Source of the DNA: Synchiropus splendidus
Taxonomy: Eukaryota; Chordata; Actinopteri; Syngnathiformes; Callionymidae
Assembly: GCF_027744825.2 (NCBI RefSeq)
Contig: NC_071334.1
Location: 60,889,437-60,953,436 of the forward strand
DNA: 64,000 nucleotides
Direction: 5' to 3'
Positions 24,291-37,135 of the stretch are shown piece after piece. The notes under the pieces are model-generated. The model worked only from the letters and a program-made list of their open reading frames with translations, ran no database searches and had not been told where the DNA came from. Numbering within the stretch: the first letter of the stretch is position 1; the number at the start of each line of letters is the position of its first letter. Made by a program: the position numbers and the translations under genes.

Positions 24291-27001
24291 TAAACAAATG
24301 AAAACAGCAGGCAGTGATAGGAATTTAAAATAGAGCTGAAGAACCACATGGTGTAATTACATGATAATATTTGACATTTCTGTTGCAGTTTTGGGAAAGT
24401 GGTTGGTACATATAACTGGAGGAAAAACTTAGAGGTTTAATCGTGTCTATCATAAGGGCTGCTTTCACTTTCTAGACAAGCCCACTAAAGGCACCCGGCG
24501 ACAATGAAGACTTGCCAGACTTCAAATGAAGCGAAAAATGACAACAAGCACGGCCTGCGCCAGATAACAGGCCAGCAACACACATTTATCTGGAGAAACA
24601 AACAACCGTTTCTGAGACCTGTCTTGGGGTTTGGGAGACATTTAATGACATTGAAGTTGGTTTATGCCACTGAAGAGTGTTCAGAAGAAAATGGCAGATT
24701 AAAGCGTAAAGCTAAGTTTGATGATCAAAACGTCGCACTGTTTAAAGACATCTGATGACCACAACGTCCACAGAGCTGTGACTTCTCCTGACAAAGTGGA
24801 GGTGTTAAGGCGAGAACATGCGCAGGCTTGGAAGTCAGCGACCACATGCAGTTAGATCAGTGGACGTGGTTGCCAGAGAAACACGCGTGCAACGGTGTTG
24901 ACGCACCTGACAGCAAGTGTGACCACACACAAGGAGGAGGTGTTGGAAATGTTTCCGTCACATGTTTTGAGTAATTGTAAAAGGGTCATCTATACGACTT
25001 GACAGAATATAACACCCCGGAAGTGAGATGAAGAGGAGGAGGTGGAGGAGGAGGGGCAGAATGGAGGAAGAAGACGCGCAGGGGAAATCCAGCGCAGACC
25101 TCTGCCGCCCATAATATCATTTTTGTTTCATTAAAAGCGGAAGCCTGCAGGCGAAGCAACCTGTCAGTGACTCATCCTTCAAATGTTCACAGTCTCCAGT
25201 TGTTCTACAAAATCCAACCCAAAATAATCTTGTTCTGTTGTCAACATTTCCTGAAAGATTCATTTTGCTAACAGACTGAGAGAAGAACATCACCTCACGG
25301 GGAACAACCACAGGACAATGATCAGGACTGCTGCGGTGTTTGTAATGTTTCTAGTCAGTTCCATTAACTCTTGTCCATAGTGTTTGTGGAAAACAAATGG
25401 TTCTGTAAAATAATTCATCGCCCACAGAGCCTTTCACCCGGTCACGTTCTGCTTCTGGAAGCGGTGTTGTGTCGATTTCCCAGAACCTTGGAGTTAACTA
25501 TTGAGCCAGCCAGCGTTCAGACTGGTTCAAGTGGAACTGAAGAGGGAAGGCTCTAAAAAGTGTCACTCAGGCGGAAGCAAACAACAGACGGGCAAAAGGA
25601 CAAGTCCCGCTAATATTTGTTGCATTATTGAGAGTTTGTTTTCAATCCAACGATCAAGCATGCGGTGACTTATGATGATGAGGAGATGTGGAAGACGATT
25701 CTGTCAGGCACATCTGGTATGGAGGTGGGAAAAAAACAGCGATATTGCAATATATTGCTGTGTTCTCTGTCACAATAAATAATCCATACACTGACGGCAA
25801 ATATCAATAATTTAGTAGAACGCACATAGTGAATTACCCAGGATTTTTAGTTGTTCAAATTTAAAGTCTGTCTTTCTCCTTCAGGACAGTTTCCCTGTTT
25901 GCTCGGAATCCTATGTTTGCATAGATGCTCCATAGTCCCTATATAGTGACTATGGTCGACATCTGCCTGTCACTTGCCTTGATATTCATACAGTAAGCTA
26001 ACTAGAGTGCTGCTACTACGTGACACTTTGGTGGGTACTAGTGGAATTACTCATGAATCAGTAGCACGCATGCTTGGATTCAGAGCTTGTTTATTTAAAC
26101 TTTACAAAACTGCTGTGAAGAAGGGGTGAATGATTCAGTCTAGCTGATGTTTGGGCATCTCGCGGCTGCTATTCGGGGCATGCTGCGCATCACTGTTACT
26201 TCCGGGACTGATGTCCTTGCCTCTTTCTCCATTAAAGAAAAGGCAACAATCGTGAACAGACGTTTTTGGGAAGCGATTCTGGGATCAAGTTTGGCTGTTA
26301 ATAACAGCATGTTTCCAACAAGACCAAAGTTTAACAGACAGACTTCAACAAACGAACAGCACAGAGAACTGGCGACTGTGTTGTAAACAAGCAGGTGACC
26401 TACAATGCATTGCAGTTTTCCACTGCGACGTCATACTTTCAAGCCTCATAGCTAACTATGTGGATGGCATCTTGGCTTCTAGAAACATGAAGGATGTGGA
26501 AGCTGTTTTCTGTTTTTTGAACTGCAAGGGTCACGGGAGTTGACTGCAATATCTGAACTTAACATTACATGTGAGAACCACTGCTAAACACTTTTGTCAT
26601 GTTATTAATGTTCATGCACTTTAACTGGTCCTGCTGTACACTGCTTACATTATCAAGGAGGCAGTAAGGCACTTTGCAAATGCAGGTCTCTTTGAGCTCA
26701 ATTTTCTTTGTACATTGAATAAATGCGTTTATAGGGTATTTTTCTTTCAATCACTCATATTGTGACATATCTTTGCACACCATTGGGTGATATTCAGCAG
26801 ACACTGAGATCATGAGCGAACTGAGCACATACTTAATTTAATAAAATAAAATATACCAGTTCTTTTCTTTGTGTGAACATACTGTCAGGTTCAAAATTGC
26901 ATTCAGGAACTGGAAGTGGTGTTGGTGTGAGACAGCTCTGAAAGGTTTTACAGACCCAATTTGTGCCTTCATTCTTTTTCTGTATTCATCTAAAATTTTC
27001 C
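24291..27001. other. No gene seen
   Basis: Only short anonymous frames. A small imperfect palindrome, CCATAGTC...GACTATGG, is at 25930-25955. Confidence 0.45.
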
Positions 27002-27876
27002 CTACATAGACTGAGTACCAATGAAAACACAACACTTTAATTTTGTAATTTTTTCAGGACTGCTCCACGGTGTTTTAGCTCAAGTTGTAAAATATGAGTT
27101 CAAACCAGAATTCAACCAATTTTGTTGCTTTGGTTGGTTTTCACGCTGGACTGAACTTGCCTGCGCTCTTAAGTTGTTTTTCTCATTGCTCTCCATTGAA
27201 GTGCTCATGGCTGAGATTTTTTGCACAGTTAAGGATTGGCATTTTTCTGTGTATAAAGACAAGCTAAAAAGCAAGTCAGAGAGAAATTCCAACGATGCCG
27301 CGACGAACACTTGACGAAAGATGGCGTGCGATCGATCTTTTGGACGCTGGAACTTCAGCTCAACAAGTGGCGCGCTGTTTCGGTTGTAATGTGTCGACCA
27401 TAGTTCGGTTACAACAACGGAACGAAGAAACTGGCTCTGTCACTGACAGACCTGGACGAGCACGTGTGGCAACCCCGCAGCAAGACCGTTACATCAAGAT
27501 GCAGCACCTCTGGGATCGGTTCCGTACTGCAAACTGCTTGAGAGACTCCAGGGCGAAACCAGCCACAAATTTCAGCCAACACTGTCTGAAGGCGCCTGCG
27601 CAGTCACAACCATCACAGACCAAGGGAATGTCCTGACTGCAGAGCGCCGAGCCAGGTGGAACAATGTCTCTTGCTCATAGATGAGTTTGCTTCAGGGAGT
27701 CATTGTGTTTCTTTCATATTCATTCATTATTGTTCTGCAAAACTGAGTTTAATTCTGCTGGTTATTGTTGAGAAATGGTCCACGATTCATTCTAAAAAAG
27801 TCCAATAAAAATATCCTGATGAAACAAGAATTATTTAAAAAAAATCTGGTGTTTTCATTGGCACTGAGTATAGTAG
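27002..27876 (+). mobile_element. Degenerate Tc1-type transposon with terminal inverted repeats
   Basis: The left terminus 27002-27030 and right terminus 27850-27876 are inverted copies sharing CCAATGAAAACAC (right side GTGTTTTCATTGG) plus flanking CTACA/CTACT bases. TA dinucleotides are present at both ends. Between them lies a plus-strand transposase remnant. At about 0.87 kb it is well short of the usual 1.3-1.7 kb, so most of the catalytic (DDE) half is deleted. It is non-autonomous and inactive. Confidence 0.85.
27295..27636 (+). pseudogene. Tc1-like transposase N-terminal fragment
   Basis: The plus-strand frame reads PRRTLDERWRAIDLLDAGTS, AQQVARCFGCNVSTIVRLQQ, TGSVTDRPGRARVATPQQDR and IKMQHLWDRFRTAN. 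These are the two helix-turn-helix (paired-like) DNA-binding segments of a fish Tc1 transposase. The homologous frame is then lost and a stop follows after 113 codons. The catalytic DDE triad is absent. It sits between matching terminal inverted repeats. Confidence 0.85.
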
Positions 27877-30349
27877 ATATTCAGTTCAATATAAACAATA
27901 AAGACATACAGATCTTCCTGCTGCTGACCTCTACCTTCGCCCGTTTCTTCAACACTATATAACATATTACTACATGGCAATTTTAACCACAGTGAGAGAG
28001 AAATCCAGTTGCCGACCACAACGACATGCTATCAATATTTGACCACTGGAGACGTGTTGGCTCTGACGTTGAGCAGTCAGTGTGTCTGTACTTTTTTATT
28101 AGATTATTTAAATCTGAACACTACACATAAAACAAAGAAATACATTTTAGGACTCTGTACACAGCTTCATATTTCATAAAACCCAAAGTAAAAAATACAA
28201 TTTAATCAATGTCACACGGGGGGAAATAAATATGAGCCTGTTCATTCAAACTGAAGCCCAGAAGGGCGCAGATCCCTTTTAAACCATTTGTGTCTCAGAA
28301 AAAAAACAAAAAAAAAACATCAGCATTGTATTAAAAAGACAATGCAGGAAACAATTCAACATTTTTATACCACTATTAAAAGCAGGTGCACATGTATATC
28401 CTTCTGATCGATGAGCCATTTTATTCAGTCGGATAGCAGAGACGCTTGTAAACGCCGATGGAGCCACAGTGAAAAGGTGAATTTATTCATTTTTCAAAAA
28501 TCAACATCGTTTTGCATCATTTAGCCTGTGCTTCTGCATGTTCCATATCTATGAAAGCGCTCCACAGTGGATTTATTCATCACCCACAGCCCTCCCACTT
28601 GAGATTAAGAATCCAAACCTTCGGAGGAGAACTGTTCTTTTTAATGCTCAACCCAACCACGGCTAATTTAACCTCAATTGAGTTTGCATAACGCTGCGGT
28701 TACCATGGTTACTGCTCATTCCCGACACAATGGAGGTCCTTAAATGACATTAAACAAGATTACGGTGATACTTTTTAATGTCATATCTGTGGGTTTCAAG
28801 AAACAATACTCAGCTTGTCTTACTCAGTTTTATTCCGTTTGGCTGCCTCCTGTTTTGCGAGAGCGCTACTCTTTTTCTTGAAAGGAGCTTGGCTCTTCAA
28901 AAGTCAGTGGCAGCATTTGCATCCTCCACTTTAAAGGAGTTAGGATTTGTACATCGCCCCACTTCAAATCTCCATGATACACTCCTGGCCAGCTCACACT
29001 CTTTTTTTTCCTGTGAGCTTTCTCTCGACAAGCTCTTTTAGATTTTATTTCACTCCGACGTACAATTGATTCAAGCACCTCACTTTTCATTTGTCTTCTC
29101 CAAGCCTGTATTAGATGTCAGACAGTGCTCATGTTATCTTGGACTCTCTCACCTTGGCTCACCGCATTCTTGTTATATATAAAAACAACACTCTTTTCCT
29201 GTGTTGCTGATGTTATTGGACAAACATGTGCTTCTAGGTAAGTGTTTTTGTGTGCGTGTGTGTGAAACAAACAAACAAATTATGGTGATCACCAAAAGGT
29301 CTACGTAGATTTATCATTCTTCTATTTTTTTATCGATTTATTTTTTTGTTCATGACATCTCAGGTCATGTTTTATTTACCGGTCCAAATTTTTAGAACCA
29401 AATACATTTCCTTAAGTAAACAAAAACCTCACGTAAACATTGAAATTCTGGTTACACTAAAGATTCGGAAACATGAATACTATGAATAAACTACTTATTC
29501 ATAGGTGCATTAGCAATATGAAGTACTGAAGCAAGTAATTATTTTATTAACATGAATTGTCTGTTACCAAAGTTATTTTTCAGGTCCAGAATGAATTCTT
29601 GGTGGTGAACAGGAAGACAGATGATCCACAGAGGAGGGTTAAAAAAAAGGCATGGACATTGCTATAGTATATTCAATACAATATTTACACAACCAGAACT
29701 CCTCTTTAGATTGACGTCTCATCTCTACTCTGCGATAAAATAGCGCCGCTCATTGAACGTTGACTGAATGCAGCGGCGTGCCGGTCAGTAACCTGCCATC
29801 ATCATCTGCGAGCCTTCATTTCGCCGAGTGCTGTTTTGGGGACAGCGACCTTGGGGGCGCCGCCAGCCGGTGTAACAACTGCTGGATGCCATTGTTCCGT
29901 CCCTCCTGCAAGATGAACGCAAGGTTTTAATCACAGACGCAACACGGGGGTTTGTGCCTCCTGGGATGGCAGGAAGACAGATGTTTGAGAAACACTCCAG
30001 TTCTAATTAACACCAAACAAGGGGTCGTGGCGGACTCTGGGCGGAAGCACAAGGAATACAAGGAAAAGGTAAAGCACTTCCTGCTGATGTTATTATGCCG
30101 CAGCCCGCTGGGAGGCTTTCACTGAGGTAATTAACTCCATGACATGTTGCGAATTCTTCGCCGTGGCTGCTGGACGGGCTGATTATAAACTCCCTCTGAG
30201 ATCTCAATCTATACATGATGCCGCTTGAATGTGAAAAAACTCATGTTTCCAAAAGACTGTTTTGGTCCTGCCATGCTTACTAATAAGAGGCTCTGCAAAA
30301 ACACACTTGACATTGATTATCAACGCACGCGTCACAACAGTAACAGTAA
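27877..30349. other. No gene seen; possible conserved elements
   Basis: No exon recognised. About 28480-28800 and 30090-30230 look like candidate regulatory stretches; the first includes an RFX-like site at 28699-28712. Confidence 0.4.
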
Positions 30350-31490
30350 TCCATCCATCGTCGTCCGCTTATCCGTTGCTGGGTCGCGGGGGCAGCAGAT
30401 TCAGGAGGTCACGCCAAACACCCTTCTCCCGAGCGACATCCACCAGCTCCGACTGGGGGATCCCGAGACGCTCCCAGGCCTGCGTAGAGATATAATCTCT
30501 CCACCTGGTCCTGGGTCAAAACCTCGGTTTCCTCCCAGCTGGACGTGCCTTCTGGCTCAGTGCGGCGAAGGGATTGCAATACCGCCCCTGCTGCCCCAAT
30601 TCGCCGACCAATCTCCAAATCCCCTTACATGAGAACAACACCCCAAGATACTTAAACGTCTCCACTTGAGGCAAGATCTCAGTCCCTCAGTCCCCATCCG
30701 TGGCTTCATCATCGCGTGACCTACAGCTCACGCCGGATCGGTTTGCGTCTGAGTGTGAAGCGGCTGGGATGAGGATCAGCACCTCTAAGTCCGAGACCAT
30801 GGTTCTCAACCGGAAACGGATGGATTGCTCTCTCCGGGTAACTGATAGATGTTTCGAACAATTTGGCTTGAAGAGGAGATGGCCACCAAGAGAGACCATG
30901 GCAAGTGACATCCAGCTTTACCACTGAATTCCCGCAGCTCACTGACGTAGGTGGTGAAGTAACAGGCACCAGAACCCTGAATACCTCGGGTCACACTGAA
31001 GCCCACCCAGACTTCTTCAATCATAGACGACATGTCCCATTGTCACTATCTCAAGAGCTTCCTCTGGTCACCACCCGCATACAAAAGGATTCGATCCGTA
31101 GCCCGAGGGTGGCTCCCGCCGCCTTTGTTCATATAAGACAACATCACGATCGCCGACGCTCGACTGTGAACATCCACTGGGTTCTTGCCATTTGACTGCC
31201 AGTCACTCATGCCACGTTCATGCTTCCGACCTCTTGCACTCCCCACTGGTACAATCAGCGCCTCAGACCCCCCACCTCCACCCCAGCAGGCTTCTCTCAC
31301 TGTGGAGAGAGCCATGATTGGCCTCCTGGCCGCGCCCAGCAGGAGGGCTATTTCTCACAGACCCAGACCACAGGCCGGGGTTCAACCATTCATCAAACGG
31401 TAAACGGTGAACTTCTACCTCGGGCTCCACCTGTCACTCTCTGGGCAGTTGGACACAACAGTGGCGTGATCCTGTCAATAAGGATCAGGT
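30350..31490. mobile_element. Rearranged LINE (L2/Rex-like) fragments
   Basis: A GC-richer block than its surroundings. About 30350-30680 reads on the minus strand as a decayed LINE C-terminus (RRIGAAGAVLQSL, and GLGASRDPPVGAGG related to the usual L-G-I-P end). About 30700-30900 reads on the plus strand as RT: LQLTPDRFASECEAAGMRIS then TSKSETMVLNRKR. The rest to about 31490 has short plus-strand segments consistent with the same element family but no continuous ORF. Opposite orientations in one block mean that two insertions or an inversion are present. Confidence 0.65.
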
Positions 31491-32042
31491 TATGAAGGGA
31501 AAGCCTTCAGTACCGGTTTGTCGCTCGGCTTATTTATACAGGGCCTCTTTTATCTTCAATACATAAAAAATGCCAGAAATAAAGCACAAATTAACAGATA
31601 ATTTCCATGTTTCCATATTTTCATTTTCATGAATGCATTTATTTCTTCACCTAAGAATGCATTTTTTAAATGAATTAGGGGTGGGATTCGATTAGAAAAA
31701 CTAATCTAGTTAATTAAAGAATATGTGAAGAATTATTCTCAATCGCAGTTTAATGGTATCAGAATATTTGCCACAAGAAGCCACATTTTTCTATTTGAAT
31801 GACTCTGGTATATCACTGAATCAAATGATGGACCCATACATACATTTAAACAACAAAATATTGTTTATTTTGCATCAGCACAATAAACCAGGATGGTGGC
31901 TATATTTAAGTTTTTACATCACCTTATTTAAACAAAAGCTCTTTTGATGTCTGGAAAATATTTGTTTAAGAATTTCAATTTTATGAGAATGTCAAGTACA
32001 TTCAGAGTAGTGGAAACCCTGGCCATTGTGTAGCGAAAAACA

Positions 32043-32090
32043 TCCCTGAACAAAAGCAAACAGATGCTTTTGTTTGCTTTTGTTCAGGGA
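32043..32090. repeat. Perfect 19-bp inverted repeat (hairpin)
   Basis: Arm TCCCTGAACAAAAGCAAAC at 32043-32061, perfect inverse at 32072-32090, 10-nt loop. Confidence 0.95.
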
Positions 32091-32150
32091 TTCCTCCATG
32101 TTTGTTGTTGTTGTTATCATCCTAGCTGCCACGGGTCTTGTGCCTCAGAA

Positions 32151-32173
32151 TTAAATTAAATTAAATTAAATTA
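32151..32173. repeat. (TTAAA)n short array
   Basis: About four and a half TTAAA units. Confidence 0.9.
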
Positions 32174-32487
32174 TTATTTATTTCTGATTTTCCTTCTCCA
32201 CTTATTCGGAGGAAATATGAGTAAGTGGCAGTCATACAATAAATAATAAATGTTAAAAACTTCAGCATTTTTGAGATCATTTATTTATTATTATCTGATT
32301 CCTCCCCCCACAGTTGCCTATACATTAACATGAGAACTGACATGTACACAGTTATGATGGCTCATGTTTTACAGCTACAAGGGGCAAATTAAATACATCA
32401 CATAGAACCCAGCAAACATTTTGTGTCTGACTCTTCTGATTTTCAAACAGTGTAACACAAATCCAAAGTAGTTGCTGTCTGGTAGAT

Positions 32488-32510
32488 ATTTTATTTATTT
32501 ATTTATTTAT
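32488..32510. repeat. (TTTA)n short array
   Basis: Five to six TTTA units. Confidence 0.9.
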
Positions 32511-33471
32511 TCGGGGAACCTTCACTTGACCGCATAGACAAACTGCTGCTGAATCATGGCCCATTAAAAACTACCTGTCACTCAGCCGTGCGGATGTGAG
32601 ACTGACTGGAGATGATGAAACTGCTTAATATTCCAACACAGTTTGATCTGGAGCCGGCGAAGGAAGAACTTTCTCAAGTTTTCCTCTGTATAATTTTCTT
32701 TTGATAATATCTGGAGCTAATGCAGGATTTGGTGAGAAATGGGCATCAAGTCGGGCTCCTCACTGAGGCGTTCCTCTCATCTTCAACCAGGCACAGGGGA
32801 GAGGATTCAGCAGGGCGCCTAACACTCTCCCCTTTCTTGATAAATTCTGCCAGTTTTCACGGGCAGATGACATCGCAGGATATTTCCCCTCTTTCAATAA
32901 ATGATTATGTTCCTATATGAGACGCTGAAAGCCGATAAAGCCAGCATTTGGAAAGTAGATTATTTAAGCTTGACAGTGTGTCATCTCCTCAGCAGGGTTA
33001 AATAGGGCTAAGTTGATCCCTGACTTTTAAGTGAAAACGTGGATGACTTGTGAAATACTTAATACTCAGTTACTGAAACAACCAAGCCAACATTTTAAAG
33101 ACAGAGCTGCTCAGTGACCGGCTTGTGGGCCACATCTGCACCTGCAAAACCGTCACCTAAATGACACAAATTATTGAGTAAAGCACTGGTTTATGAAGTG
33201 GAGTATCTCCTCTGCTACAGCAGGTGGGCAGTAGCGGGCTCACCGATGTAGTAGAAAAAGACCACAAGGGTAAACATTAATAAGTGCACGATAAAATATG
33301 CATTTACTGAAAACAGTCTGGGGATGCTGTTGTGTTTTGGTGTGAACAATGTACTAATACCTATGGACACAGGTTTGCTTGAAAAAAATTGAAAAAACTG
33401 TGATGAGCACTTCTGAGTTTGTTTAAATTCCGGTGTGGAACTAAAAATGTCTTGTTAACTTGTTGACTTTG

Positions 33472-34130
33472 CAGTGTCCCATTTCTCACCCAAACACTAG
33501 CACTTGGTTTTGAGTGCCCACCACCATGAAGTGCCCTCTGTGGACAAAGTGAAGTGATTGACGTCCCTGAGAATTGGGACAACACTTCAAGACGTCACGC
33601 GACGAGTCATTGGCTGCCGTGCCAGCTCCAACGTTTTAGCAACCTCTTGCATTGGCGCTGATAACGTCACTCAGTTTAGTGAACCAACGGAGAGTGATAG
33701 ATCTGTTAGCGGTATGAGGATGTTACCGTTAGCCTGGATGCTAGCCGACTGTTGTTTGTTAAGAAGAAATAAAAACGTACTGTTGTACAAACATGTTGTA
33801 TTGTTCATGTTGTCGGACGCAGTAGACCATTTGGGTCGCTAACGTGTGATACGAGAGATAGTAAACAAACGGAAGAGTAGTCCTTGTTACTAACATGTCC
33901 CTGTTGTCTTATCCAACATTATTTTTAAATAAAGTACTTTGGTATCCTGGAAATCTATCCAGACTTCCTATTCCCACTTGGTTTCAATTCAGCTCCAGAG
34001 CTCCCTCAGTTTGAAGGGATCATTCCAAGTGGTGAATGGCGAGCAACCTAGGTCTTAGGAGTATTGGGACACACTTCACCAACACGTGAACACGCAAAAA
34101 TGAGTGTTCAGGGTGAGAAATGGGACACAG
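33472..34130. mobile_element. Non-autonomous DNA transposon with ~27-bp inverted termini
   Basis: The left end 33472-33498 begins CAGTGTCCCATTTCTCACCC. The right end 34103-34130 is its near-perfect inverse, GGGTGAGAAATGGGACACAG, with further matching bases (AACACT / AGTGTT) inside. The 659-bp interior has no transposase-like frame. I could not identify a convincing target-site duplication, so the superfamily (hAT- or P-like) is not assigned. Confidence 0.75.
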
Positions 34131-36439
34131 CCAACATACAGTGTTCCATCACCATGCTATGATGTTTGAAGGTGGTTATCGATATATCAAAAATATTGAG
34201 AGTATATAATGACCCCAGCATGTGTGGGTTTTAGATTTGTGAATAAGCAGCCACATTAATTTAGTGCAACAAGATAGTACAACATTTTCCAATATGCAAT
34301 CCCTATGTGATGATCACAAATAAAAAGACATGGCAAGGATGATTCAAATATGATGTCATAAAGAGCACATTCCAGAGACAAGGATTCAGTCGAGGTTGTC
34401 TATGAACATATTTGACTATCAAACTCCAGTAAATTGCTTCAATCCAGTTAAAATGTGACATTCATTAGTCCTTTAAATCACTTTTATTGCTCTGCAAAAA
34501 CACAGGTTCCTGTTTTACTGTTCCGTTTTTCTGCCAAAGCATCAGTTCATGGAGCTGAATACGAATAAATCTTAGTTTACAAGGGTCCAGAATCCGACAA
34601 ACTTAAGAGTTTAATAGGGGAAGCAATGTGAGAGTAAGAGCTGGATCCTAGAAACTGAGCAAAAATGTGCACACAATAGCAACTGTTGTACTGTTGATGA
34701 AAGGCTACTTGTCTTTTTGTAAAGCAGTCATTTCTTCATATCTTGTCCCAGATATTTTTCGGGCCTCCATGTTACTAGCGATTTCGTACCAAAATATGTG
34801 CGACCATGTGCAGCAAAAAGCAAGGCCACTAATCGCTCAGTAATTTCGGATGAAAACGCACACATCACTTTTACAAAGTGCCAGTTAAATGCAAGTCTTT
34901 GGAGGAGCCGAAGCTTCTGGGGAGCAGAGCTGTTGACGAATCAGAGGTGACAGATAATGCTTCTTCAAATGTATCCCTGCAATTCAAAATGATGCACTTG
35001 ACAGAAGAGTGCATCGGGGAATCATTCAGAAAATTACAGAGCGATGGTGTCCAATCCATCAGGGGTAAAAGAAGCAACAGTAAAAAAGATGGGTAAACTA
35101 ACTGTTAAATGTTAGTTCACGCTGACATGACCAAAGAGCAAACAGAAATATGTCCATGATCCGCCCCGATTTCCAAGCGGAAAACACAACACATACCATG
35201 GAAGAGGACTCGGTTATGGTGGTTTTTGGAGTCTTCAAATGCAAAATCCTGAGAGAAACATCATAATAACAAAATGGCAGGAACACTTGTTCTGCTTGCA
35301 TTGCATCATGGACTCCACACAGTCTATCAGTCACTGCGCTTTGATCACGCACGGAAACAGATGACGTGGTTTAATGTAAGACGTGATCCATCAGCATTCG
35401 GACGGACATTGACTAATGTCATTCGAGATGCGCAGACATAAATTGTCCATTATGATTTGTTGTGAACACAGAGAATTAATCATTGGCTGAAATAAATGTC
35501 TCCCTTGAAGAATAACAGCACTTTAGGATTAGAGTAGCAATCCAGGTTGACAGATGGAATTACGAAAAGCGCCAAGGCACCAGCACCTGGCTTTAAGCGC
35601 TGGGGAAAAACAAAACAAATCCAATATCAATGTGAAGCGCTGTTTATTCATTCCAACACAGCAGGGCTTCAAAATACAGCAGTGAAGTTGACAAGTTCAC
35701 GCAGAAATGTGCTTATGGTTCAGCAGTCTTCGTGAAATCCGGCTCACCAACACAGATCTTAAATCTTGGTCATCTGTTACAGCGTTGGGCATCACTGTCA
35801 TTCCCCAACTTCAAGATTTTACCCAGAACATATCCACCGCCTACACTTCCCTCCCATGACCCGAGCCGACCCGAGGCGAGCGCACGCAACACCGATCAGC
35901 GCTGATTTATGAGCCTTTTCTTTTTGAGCTGAGTAGTGAAGCAGCGAGAGACGAGACAAGCTACATTTCAGACTTCATCTGAGTGTAGGTGGGTGGCTGC
36001 AGTGTGCGCACATCTACATTTATGCAGCACAGACTTCTACCTCACATGCTGCTCAAAGTAATTTCATGAAAATTCAATACAAATGTTACAGTAAATGCTC
36101 CAAAATCCTGACCACCTGTCCATATTGTGGCACCTGAGACAAACCATTCGAAAGGTAGTGTTGGTGGTGGATGTCGGAAGATCGCTCCTGGACTGCAGAG
36201 GTTTTGGAACCTCAGCCAGTTCTCCCCTCACAGAAGATTGTGCTAGGCTGCGGGACACGCATGGAAAAGAGACTGACCGCATCACGACTAGTCAATTCAG
36301 GACCCATGTCAGGGACTAATTTAGCAGGTGATTATTGTGTTGGCTAGACGTTACTCGCTAATCTACAGGACAATTATTTTCAGACCAGCAAGGTAAAAAC
36401 GTCCAGCCATTCCTGATATTTCCTTTTAGGATTATTCTT
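34131..36439. other. No gene supported
   Basis: A 72-codon plus-strand frame at 34878-35096 has an amino-acid-like composition (EEPKLLGSRAVDESEVTDNA) and is followed by GTAAAC. I recognise no family and see no clear acceptor, so it is left uncalled. Confidence 0.35.
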
Positions 36440-37135
36440 AAAGTAGAGTTGAATTAGTATTTGTCATGTCCGTGTTTCCCCATGTATGTATTGTTATTGT
36501 CATGTCCGCGTTTGTCCATGCTTTTATTTTTGTGATTCCCGGTGGTTCCTTCGTTTCAGTGTCCTGTTCTCTCGCCAGCTTTCCGAGTGACACAGCTTTC
36601 GTGCATTTGATCATCACGGATATCAACTCCCCGACGCAGCTCGTGTTGCCAGATGGTTTCTACGCTTCCAATGGTAAACTCTCCCAAGACTTCTCTCTCT
36701 CTATCAATCTCCTTCGAATTTTCTGCGCACTTGATTTCCTTTTCAGTCGCCTTCATAGTTCTCGTTTCTTCTCACTTCCTCTCTGCTTTCATTTTTAATC
36801 TCCAGAAGATTTCAGCTTGTGAGTATTTTGTAGATCTCACTTTTGGTTTTCTCATTGATATAGTTATTTCCTTGTCTGTGTGTGTCTGTGTGTTTTCCAC
36901 CACCCAGCGTTTTATGTTAATATAATTTGCCTCTCTTTTGTTCCAGGATTTTCCCCAGCCCTTTCGTGCTGTTCCCAGTCCATGTTCTGGTTCCGGCGCC
37001 TTTCGTTCATCGTTCTTGTTCGTTTGTGTATAACCTTGTCTTTTGTCTATTAATTCAATCTTTTCTCCGTGCCTTCTGGAGTCCAGCACTTATTTGCACT
37101 TGGGTCTAACCTCAGACAGCCACGACAGTATTGCT
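36440..37135 (+). repeat. Interspersed repeat, T/C-rich strand
   Basis: A repeated motif, TGTCATGTCCGYGTTT, occurs twice near the start (36462 and 36499). Long C/T tracts follow, then an end reading TTTGCACTTGGGTC and CCACGACAG, strings I associate with an abundant fish repeat. The overlapping ORFs on both strands look non-coding. Confidence 0.4.

Larger units (their letters stand above)
31491..33471. other. No gene seen
   Basis: AT-rich, with simple repeats and a perfect hairpin at 32043-32090. Confidence 0.45.

Noticed and set aside
24055..24333. Frames with RYDTI and IVSYR repeats
   Set aside because: Produced by the pentanucleotide arrays.
34878..35096. 72-codon plus-strand frame ending near GTAAAC
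   Set aside because: No recognised family, no clear acceptor and no neighbouring exon.
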